Below, piece by piece: positions 7,286 through 12,197 of a stretch of 12,197 bases of DNA (within the stretch, counting starts at the first letter, position 1; each line of letters begins with the position of its first letter). A program made the translations under genes and the position numbers. The notes under the pieces are model-generated. The model was given only the letters and a program-made list of their open reading frames with translations. It made no database searches and had not been told where the DNA came from. The stretch spans positions 1-12,197 of the forward strand of contig CAKTZN010000039.1 in NCBI GenBank assembly GCA_934635545.1, written 5' to 3'. Origin of the DNA: an uncultured Oscillospiraceae bacterium (GTDB taxonomy: Bacteria; Bacillota; Clostridia; Oscillospirales; Oscillospiraceae).

Positions 7286-7314
7286 TTGACAAAATTCTAC
7301 ATCCATCGTATCCT
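7286..7314 (+). promoter_or_regulatory. Predicted promoter of the LysR gene
   Basis: TTGACA (7286-7291) and TATCCT (7309-7314) are spaced by 17 bp. The start would be near 7321, 55 bp before the coding sequence. It overlaps the opposing transporter promoter almost completely, so the two should compete for RNA polymerase. Confidence 0.62.
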
Positions 7315-7322
7315 TGAGTAAA
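7294..7322 (-). promoter_or_regulatory. Predicted promoter of the EamA transporter gene
   Basis: On the minus strand, TTTACT (7322-7317) and TAGAAT (7299-7294) are spaced by 17 bp, with four and five of six consensus matches. Transcription should start near 7287, giving a leader of about 80 bases. The -35 box is weak, as expected for a promoter needing a LysR-type activator. Confidence 0.6.
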
Positions 7323-7333
7323 GCGAAAATTTT

Positions 7334-7361
7334 TCAAATGTGATTTGACGATTTGTCAAAT
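7334..7361. promoter_or_regulatory. Candidate LysR operator (T-N11-A dyad)
   Basis: ATTTGAC-N5-GTCAAAT (7343-7361) is a perfect 19-bp interrupted dyad that fits the T-N11-A rule of LysR-type sites (T7346, A7358). An extra half-site TCAAAT (7334-7339) forms a second palindrome with it, TCAAAT-GTG-ATTTGA. The dyad centre, 7352, lies 65 bp upstream of the transporter's predicted start and about 31 bp downstream of the regulator's own start. It ends two bases before the regulator's ribosome binding site. Confidence 0.72.
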
Positions 7362-7375
7362 ATAGGAGGGCGGAT

Positions 7376-8266
7376 ATGGAGAGCGAGAAATGCCGCGTGC
7401 TGCTGTGCGCCATCGACAAGGGCTCCATCACCGCGGCGGCGGAGACCATGGGCTATACCATCTCCGGCGTCAGCCGCATGATGGCGGCGCTGGAGAGCGA
7501 GATCGGCTTTCCCCTGCTGCGCCGGAGCAGGGAAGGGGTGGCCCCCACCAACGAGTGCCTGCGTCTGCTGCCGTCGCTGCGGGAGATGGTGGCCCAGGCG
7601 GAGCAGTGCCGCCAGATGGCGGGTGAGCTGCGGGGCGTCATGTCCGGCACGGTGGCCATCGGCACCTTTTCCAGTGTGGCCACCCACTGGCTGCCCAACA
7701 TGATCTGCGCCTTTCAGCGGGACTATCCCAACATCGACTTTGAGATCCTCATGGGGGACTATCCCGAGATCGAGCAGTGGATATTGCAGGGCCGGGCGGA
7801 TTTCGGCTTTCTCCATCTGCCCACCCGGCCGGAGCTGGCGGTCACGGAGCTGGCGCGGGACGAGCTGATGGCGGTGCTGCCGGAGGAGCATCCACTGGCC
7901 CGGCTGGAAAAAGTTCCGGTGGCGGCTCTGGCGGAGCAGCCCTTCATTCTGCTGGACAAGGCGGGCAACCGGGACCGGGAGGTGATGCAGGTGTTTGAAC
8001 AGGCCGGAACAGCGCCGCGGGTGCGCTTCACCACACTGGACGACTACGCCGTCATGTCCATGGTGGAGCACGGCCTGGGCGTCAGCATCCTGCCGCAACT
8101 GGTGCTGCGGCGCATCCCCTACCGGGTGGCGCTGCGTCCGCTGGACCGGCCCGCCTTCCGCCGCATCGGCCTGGCCACGCGTCCGGGGGAGGAACTGGCC
8201 CCTGCCGCCAGGCGGTTCCTGGCCTATCTGCCCTACCGGGATGAGGAGACGTTATCTGAAAAGTAG
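7376..8266 (+). CDS. LysR-family transcriptional regulator
   Basis: This 296-residue regulator has an N-terminal winged helix-turn-helix (about 1-60). The pattern is G-S-I-T-A-A-A-E-T-M-G-Y-T-I-S-G-V-S-R-M-M-A-A-L-E-S-E-I-G, then PLLRRSREGVAPT, which is typical of the family. A linker helix and a periplasmic-binding-protein-like effector domain (about 90-290) follow, starting at GTVAIGTFSSVATHWLP. Its full length matches the family. The ATG at 7376 follows AGGAGGG (7364-7370). It is divergent from an EamA transporter, a common arrangement in which the regulator represses itself and activates the transporter when the effector is bound. The dyad at 7343-7361 is positioned for that. The effector is unknown. 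A purine- or molybdenum-enzyme link with the downstream genes is possible but unsupported, since a separate strong promoter precedes them. Confidence 0.95.
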   Translation: MESEKCRVLLCAIDKGSITAAAETMGYTISGVSRMMAALESEIGFPLLRRSREGVAPTNECLRLLPSLREMVAQAEQCRQMAGELRGVMSGTVAIGTFSSVATHWLPNMICAFQRDYPNIDFEILMGDYPEIEQWILQGRADFGFLHLPTRPELAVTELARDELMAVLPEEHPLARLEKVPVAALAEQPFILLDKAGNRDREVMQVFEQAGTAPRVRFTTLDDYAVMSMVEHGLGVSILPQLVLRRIPYRVALRPLDRPAFRRIGLATRPGEELAPAARRFLAYLPYRDEETLSEK

Positions 8267-8290
8267 AATAACGGTTTTTACGGATGTACC

Positions 8291-8319
8291 TTGCGGAAAA
8301 CTGAAAATTATTGTATAAT
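8291..8319 (+). promoter_or_regulatory. Promoter of the molybdenum hydroxylase gene
   Basis: TTGCGG (8291-8296) and a perfect TATAAT (8314-8319) are spaced by 17 bp. Transcription would begin near 8326, leaving a leader of about 67 bases. The leader contains a GC-only palindrome, CCGCCCCGGGGCGG (8361-8374), just before the ribosome binding site. It starts 25 bp after the LysR gene ends and I see no terminator between them, so some read-through is possible. Confidence 0.7.
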
Positions 8320-8392
8320 ATAGAAAAAAATTTAGGTAAAACCACATCACACACCTTTGACCGCCCCGGGGCGGCGGGAAGGAGCGCATTGT

Positions 8393-10984
8393 ATGGCAAC
8401 ATTTATCGTAAACGGCAGCACCGTAACGGTGGAGAAGAATCAGAAGCTGATCCGCTTCCTGCGGGACGAGCTGCATCTGACCTCGGTGAAGGACGGCTGC
8501 AGCGAGGGCGCCTGCGGCACCTGCCATGTTCTCATCGACGGCAAGCCCACCAAGGCCTGCATTCCCCAGACGGACAAGCTGGAGGGCAAGACCATCCTCA
8601 CGGTAGAGGGTCTCAGCGACTGGGAGAAGGAGGTCTATACCTTCGCCTTCGGCGAGGCGGGCGCGGTACAGTGCGGCTTCTGCATCCCCGGCATGGTGAT
8701 CTCCGCCAAGGGGCTGCTGGACGTGAATCCCGACCCCACCCGTGAGGAGGCCGCCTTTGCCATCCGCAACAACATCTGCCGCTGCACCGGCTATGTGAAG
8801 ATCATCGACGGCATTTTGCTGGCGGCGAAGATTTTCCGGGAGGGAAAGCTTCCCGAAGCATCCGCCGATGACTGGCAGATGGGCAGCCGCGTCCACCGTC
8901 TGGACGTGGCCGAGAAGGTGCAGGGCTACGGCCAGTACCCCGACGATGTGTATGTAGACGGCATGTGCTACGGCGGCGCGGTGCGCAGCCAGTATGCCCG
9001 CGCCCGTGTGCTGTCCATCGACACCGCCGAGGCGGAAGCCCTGCCCGGCGTGATCTGCGTGGCCACCCAGAAGGACATCCCCGGCAAGGTGAACGTGGGC
9101 CATATCAAGAAGGATCAGCCCACCCTCATCGGCGTGGGCGAGCTGACCCACTATCTGGGCGACAGCGTGGCGCTGGTCTGCGCCGTGGATCAGGAGACGG
9201 TAGAGGCCGCCAAGAAGCTGGTGAAGGTGGAGTACGAGGTGCTGCCCGCCGTCCACAATCCCATCGAGGCCGCCGCGCCCGACGCGCCGCTGGTGTTCGA
9301 GGGGGACGAGAGCAACGTGCAGGCCTATAAGCACGTCTCCCGGGGCGACGCCGAGACCGCCATCAAGAATTCCAGATATGTGCTGACCGAGCACTTTTCC
9401 ACCCCCTGGACGGAGCACGCGTTCCTGGAGCCGGAGTGCTGCGTAGCGCTGCCGCTGGACAACGGCGGCGTGAAGCTGCTGACCACCGACCAGAGCGCCC
9501 ATACCACCATGCACGAGTGCGCCGGTATGCTGGGCGTGGATTACGAGCACTGCCAGGTGCAGAATATGCTGGTGGGCGGCGGCTTCGGCGGCAAGGAGGA
9601 CATGTCCGTCCAGCACCACGCCGCGCTGCTGTGCTACCTGACCCGCAAGCCCGTCAAGTTCAAGCTGAGCCGCCAGGAGTCCATTCTGGTGCACCCCAAG
9701 CGCCACAGCTTCGACATGAACTTCACCATGGGCTGCGACGAAAACGGCATCATTCAGGGCGTCAAGGCCTCTGTGGTGTCCGATACCGGCGCGTTCGCCT
9801 CTCTGGGCGGCCCGGTGCTGGAGCGTGCCTGCACCCATGCGGCGGGCCCCTACGCCTATGAGAACTTCGAGATCGAGGGCCACGCCTACTACACCAACAA
9901 TCCCCCGGCCGGTGCGTTCCGCGGCTTCGGCGTGACGCAGACCTGCTTCTGCACCGAGACGCTGCTGAACCAGATGGCCGACCTGGTGGGCATCTCCACC
10001 TGGGAGATCCGTTACCGCAACGCCATCCGTCCCGGCGGCGTGCTGCCCAACGGCCAGATCGTGGACGATTCCACCGGCCTGGTAGAGACGCTGGAGGCCA
10101 TCAAGCCCGCCTATGACGAGGCGGTGAAAAACGGCGATCCCGTGGGTATCGCCTGCGCCATGAAGAACGCGGGCGTGGGCGTGGGCCTGCCGGACTGGGG
10201 CCGCTGCAAGCTGATCGTGGAGGACGACACCAGGGTGCATATCTACTCCGGCGCTTCCTGCATCGGCCAGGGCCTTGGCACCGTGCTGGTGCAGGTGGTG
10301 GTCACCAATACCGGCCTGAAGCGTGACGACATCGTCTACGAGCGCAGCAACACCTGGATCGCGCCGGACTCCGGCGACACCTCCGGCTCCCGCCAGACGC
10401 TGGTGACCGGTGAGGCCACCCGCCGCGCCTGCGAGCTGCTGAAGGCCGAGCTGGACAGCGGCAAAACGCTCTGCGACCTGAAGGGCAAGGAGTTCTACGG
10501 CGAATACCTGGCCAAGACCGATCCCCTGGGCGCGGACGTGCCCAACCCCGTCAGCCATGTGGCCTACGGCTACGCCACCCAGATGTGCATTCTGGACAAG
10601 GAGACGGGCCGGGTGAAGAAGATGGTGGCCGCCCACGACGTGGGCAAGGCCGTCAATCCCCTCAGCATTGAGGGGCAGATCGAGGGCGGTGTGGTCATGT
10701 CCATGGGATATGCCCTGACGGAGAAGTACCCCATCGACGAGAACTGCAAGCCCACCGCCAAGTACGGCATGCTGGGCCTGTTCCGGGCCAACCAGATCCC
10801 GCCGGAGATCCAGGCCATCGTGGTGGAGAAGCCGGGCCTGAACGTGGCCGGCGGCGCCATCGGCATCGGCGAGATCACCTCTATCCCCACCGCGCCGGCC
10901 ATCGCCGACGCCTATTACCGGCTGACCGGTGAGCGGGAGTTTGACCTGCCACTGAAGAACACCCCCTACGCCCCCAAGAAGTGA
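8393..10984 (+). CDS. xdh: Molybdenum hydroxylase, [2Fe-2S]-Mo fusion, resembling selenium-dependent xanthine dehydrogenase
   Basis: This 863-residue cytoplasmic enzyme would hydroxylate xanthine or a similar heterocycle. Residues 1-75 form a plant-type ferredoxin domain with Cys36, Cys41, Cys44 and Cys56. The second [2Fe-2S] domain has Cys94, Cys97, Cys129 and Cys131. From about 160 on is the Mo-binding part: VGGGFGGKED (near 400), the PPAGAFRGFG loop (near 510), and a C-terminal GGAIGIGE with the probable catalytic Glu827. No FAD domain is present, so electrons must leave through another protein. This fusion and length fit the Enterococcus-type selenium-dependent xanthine dehydrogenase, whose selenium is a labile cofactor ligand and not selenocysteine; no in-frame TGA occurs. 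The ATG at 8393 follows AAGGAG (8379-8384); an upstream in-frame TTG at 8357 lacks a ribosome binding site. The substrate is inferred from the family and could be another purine or N-heterocycle. Confidence 0.9.
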   Translation: MATFIVNGSTVTVEKNQKLIRFLRDELHLTSVKDGCSEGACGTCHVLIDGKPTKACIPQTDKLEGKTILTVEGLSDWEKEVYTFAFGEAGAVQCGFCIPGMVISAKGLLDVNPDPTREEAAFAIRNNICRCTGYVKIIDGILLAAKIFREGKLPEASADDWQMGSRVHRLDVAEKVQGYGQYPDDVYVDGMCYGGAVRSQYARARVLSIDTAEAEALPGVICVATQKDIPGKVNVGHIKKDQPTLIGVGELTHYLGDSVALVCAVDQETVEAAKKLVKVEYEVLPAVHNPIEAAAPDAPLVFEGDESNVQAYKHVSRGDAETAIKNSRYVLTEHFSTPWTEHAFLEPECCVALPLDNGGVKLLTTDQSAHTTMHECAGMLGVDYEHCQVQNMLVGGGFGGKEDMSVQHHAALLCYLTRKPVKFKLSRQESILVHPKRHSFDMNFTMGCDENGIIQGVKASVVSDTGAFASLGGPVLERACTHAAGPYAYENFEIEGHAYYTNNPPAGAFRGFGVTQTCFCTETLLNQMADLVGISTWEIRYRNAIRPGGVLPNGQIVDDSTGLVETLEAIKPAYDEAVKNGDPVGIACAMKNAGVGVGLPDWGRCKLIVEDDTRVHIYSGASCIGQGLGTVLVQVVVTNTGLKRDDIVYERSNTWIAPDSGDTSGSRQTLVTGEATRRACELLKAELDSGKTLCDLKGKEFYGEYLAKTDPLGADVPNPVSHVAYGYATQMCILDKETGRVKKMVAAHDVGKAVNPLSIEGQIEGGVVMSMGYALTEKYPIDENCKPTAKYGMLGLFRANQIPPEIQAIVVEKPGLNVAGGAIGIGEITSIPTAPAIADAYYRLTGEREFDLPLKNTPYAPKK

Positions 10985-10990
10985 GCAAAG

Positions 10991-11019
10991 GAGCCGTGAC
11001 GGTATCGCCGTCACGGCTC
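10991..11019. terminator. Stem-loop between convergent genes, probable weak terminator
   Basis: GAGCCGTGACGG (10991-11002) and CCGTCACGGCTC (11008-11019) form a perfect 12-bp stem with a five-base loop. It lies 6 bp after the hydroxylase stop and 15 bp before the end of the opposing gene. Neither side carries a run of T, so it is not a standard intrinsic terminator. It may mark the transcript ends of both genes or protect the 3' end. Confidence 0.55.
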
Positions 11020-11034
11020 ACAAAGGATACATTC

Positions 11035-11601
11035 TTAAAGCTGTGCCAGCGCTTCCTGGGTGTCCACATCCCGCAGCTCATCGGCGGGCACCTCGTACAG
11101 CAGAAGGTCGGATTCATGCTGCCGGATGACCACGTTGCCGCCCCGGTCGCCCTCAATCTTCAACAGCTCCGGGAAGAACCGGGCGGGGAAGATGCAGGGG
11201 TTGCCCCGCTGCCCGCCGTGGCCAAGGCCCACGATGTGGCCGGGATTGCGGCCGTAGAAGTCGATCAGACGAGCCACGCTCTCTCGACGCAGCAGCGGCT
11301 GGTCGGCCACCTGAAAGAGCAGCGCGTCGCAGTCGCCCAGTGCCCGGACGCCCAGATGGATGGTGTGGCTCTGACCGTACTCGGGGTGGCTGTTGACGAT
11401 GGGGGTAAAACCGAACTCCTTCGCCAGCGCCACTACCTCCGGATACTGGGTCACCACCACCACGGCGGACAGCCTGTCCGCCGGGACGGTCTCCAGCGCG
11501 TGGCGGATCAGGCTCTTGCCCTGCCACTGCTGGGCCAGCTTGTTGCCGCCGAAGCGGGAGCTCATACCGGCGGCCATCACAACGCAGCCAATGTTCATCA
11601 T
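11035..11601 (-). CDS. mocA: Molybdenum cofactor nucleotidyltransferase, MocA/YgfJ type
   Basis: This 188-residue protein has a single nucleotidyltransferase domain. Residues 9-21 (M-A-A-G-M-S-S-R-F-G-G-N-K) match the NTP-binding loop of MobA-like transferases. VADQP (98-102) provides the metal-binding Asp, and QRGNPCIFP (131-139) and GDRGG (151-155) match the family. Such proteins transfer CMP from CTP to molybdopterin, or act as accessory proteins for hydroxylases. They are often encoded beside xanthine dehydrogenase and selenium-dependent molybdenum hydroxylase genes, as here. The ATG at 11601-11599 follows AGGAG six bases upstream; the next ATG is also possible. It faces the hydroxylase gene convergently and has its own promoter, so the enzyme and its cofactor step are transcribed separately. 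CTP rather than GTP use is inferred from the partner enzymes. Confidence 0.88.
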   Translation of the reverse strand: MMNIGCVVMAAGMSSRFGGNKLAQQWQGKSLIRHALETVPADRLSAVVVVTQYPEVVALAKEFGFTPIVNSHPEYGQSHTIHLGVRALGDCDALLFQVADQPLLRRESVARLIDFYGRNPGHIVGLGHGGQRGNPCIFPARFFPELLKIEGDRGGNVVIRQHESDLLLYEVPADELRDVDTQEALAQL

Positions 11602-11637
11602 GCCTCACTCCTGTTCTTGCAAGGTTCCTTTTCTGGT

Positions 11638-11667
11638 AGTATACCCAGCTTTTTGAAAAAGTGTCAA
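11638..11667 (-). promoter_or_regulatory. Promoter of the mocA-like gene
   Basis: On the minus strand, TTGACA (11667-11662) is a perfect -35 box and TATACT (11643-11638) matches five of six -10 positions, with an 18-bp spacer. The spacer holds a 13-bp palindrome, CTTTTTCAAAAAG (11661-11649 on the minus strand), which could be an operator. The predicted leader is about 30 bases. Confidence 0.78.
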
Positions 11668-11709
11668 CAAAAAGTGGGGATATTCTTCAATTAAAATAGC
11701 GCAGACCTC

Positions 11710-11744
11710 TTTTCATGCCCCGCGAATCGTGCTATGATTAGCAC
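11710..11744 (+). promoter_or_regulatory. Promoter of the second hydroxylase gene with overlapping palindrome
   Basis: TTTTCA (11710-11715), a 17-bp spacer and TATGAT (11733-11738) form a promoter with an extended -10, TGCTATGAT. A perfect inverted repeat GTGCTA-TGAT-TAGCAC (11729-11744) covers the whole -10 region, so a dimeric regulator bound there would block transcription. No encoded regulator can be assigned to it. The leader of about 90 bases contains small hairpins, including GCAG-ATAA-CTGC (11768-11779). Confidence 0.62.
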
Positions 11745-11835
11745 AATGAATATGTGCCATAACCAACGCAGATAACTGCCGTTTCTCCTTTTCACAGAGT
11801 GCGGTTTCAAGTCAGATATCGAGGAGGAAAACCAT

Positions 11836-12197
11836 ATGGGTGAAGTCGGAAGAAGCCAAGTCCGTGTGGACGCCTATGACAAGGCGACAGGCCGGACGAA
11901 ATACTATGAGGATCAGATGCCCCAGGACGCCCTGTACGTCCGCATCAAGCACGCGGAGATCGCCCACGGCTTCGTCAAGTCGGTGGATACCGCCGCCGCC
12001 GAGGCCATCGACGGCGTGGTGAAGGTGCTGACCTGCTTTGACGTGCCGGATATCACCTATCCCACGGCGGGCCATCCCTGGTCCATGGATCCCGGCCATC
12101 AGGACGTGGCGGACCGCCACCTGCTGAACCGCCATGTGCGCTATTGGGGCGACGATGTGGCGGTGGTCATCGCCGAGAATGAGGTGGCCGCCATGCA
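11836..12197 (+). CDS. xdhA: Xanthine dehydrogenase-type molybdenum-binding subunit, N-terminal part
   Basis: The 120 visible complete codons encode the N-terminal part of a Mo-binding subunit. It opens GRSQVRVDAYDKATGRTKYYEDQ, here cited only in part (residues 5-20 hold V-R-V-D-A and K-A-T-G), as in XdhA proteins that begin G-x-S-x-x-R-x-D-A-x-x-K-V-T-G. It continues with the ald_Xan_dh domain 1 pattern HAEIAHGFVKSVDTA and a region around WGDDVAVVIAEN. There is no ferredoxin domain before it, so unlike the fused upstream enzyme it should belong to a multi-subunit complex with separate FAD and Fe-S proteins beyond the window. The ATG at 11836 follows GAGGAGG (11821-11827). Most of the roughly 750-residue protein is missing, so catalytic residues cannot be checked. 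Other purine or nicotinate hydroxylases remain possible. Confidence 0.88.
   Translation, partial: MGEVGRSQVRVDAYDKATGRTKYYEDQMPQDALYVRIKHAEIAHGFVKSVDTAAAEAIDGVVKVLTCFDVPDITYPTAGHPWSMDPGHQDVADRHLLNRHVRYWGDDVAVVIAENEVAAM

Noticed and set aside
8361..8374. CCGCCCCGGGGCGG palindrome as a translational hairpin
   Set aside because: The arms meet without a loop, so only a short stem can form. It does not include the AAGGAG, and GC-rich chance occurrence is likely.
8267..8392. Terminator after the LysR gene
   Set aside because: There are T and A runs but no GC-rich stem, so none can be supported.
8393..10984. Selenocysteine in the selenium-dependent xanthine dehydrogenase
   Set aside because: No in-frame TGA occurs before the terminal stop; in this family selenium is a cofactor ligand, not selenocysteine.
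8252..11014. Very long open frame on the minus strand (about 920 codons)
   Set aside because: It is exactly antisense to the molybdenum hydroxylase gene. Its product is His/Gly/Val-rich with no domain, as expected from the high third-position GC of the real gene.

Overview
The window looks like a chromosomal segment of a GC-rich anaerobic Firmicute, probably a gut Clostridium of the Oscillospiraceae type. The evidence is indirect: strong AGGAGG-type ribosome binding sites, consensus sigma-A promoters, a GntR/YtrA-type ABC operon, and molybdenum hydroxylase genes of the kind found in purine-fermenting anaerobes. No rRNA, tRNA, insertion sequence, phage gene or CRISPR array was seen. No gene-free stretch reaches 300 bases.

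Layout. (1) 1-1544, minus strand: a Na+/phosphate cotransporter with a PhoU-like tail, cut by the window edge. (2) 1677-6324, plus strand: a six-gene operon. A near-perfect promoter is overlaid by two tandem 26-bp dyads. It is followed by a small lipoprotein, a GntR/YtrA-type repressor (TTG start), a six-helix membrane protein, a three-helix membrane protein, an ABC ATPase and a large exported protein of unknown fold. It ends in a palindromic terminator that also contains the end of the convergent gene. (3) 6319-8266: an EamA-type transporter (minus) and a LysR-type regulator (plus), divergent across 169 bp. That gap holds overlapping promoters, a LysR-type operator and a leader able to form competing hairpins. 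(4) 8393-12197: a molybdenum hydroxylase region. It has a [2Fe-2S]-Mo fusion enzyme resembling selenium-dependent xanthine dehydrogenase, a convergent MocA/YgfJ-type cofactor nucleotidyltransferase, and the start of a second, stand-alone Mo-binding subunit that leaves the window.

How the parts work together (inference). Region 2 resembles the YtrA-controlled ABC systems of Bacillus: the repressor would bind the tandem dyads and release the operon on an envelope or antimicrobial signal. In region 3 the LysR protein probably represses itself and activates the divergent transporter, because the operator centre falls 65 bp from the transporter's predicted transcription start. In region 4 MocA would prepare a cytidylylated molybdopterin for the two hydroxylases, which would act on xanthine or related N-heterocycles. 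The least explained items are the unequal membrane-protein pair, the 539-residue exported protein, and the transporter leader with its mutually exclusive stems.
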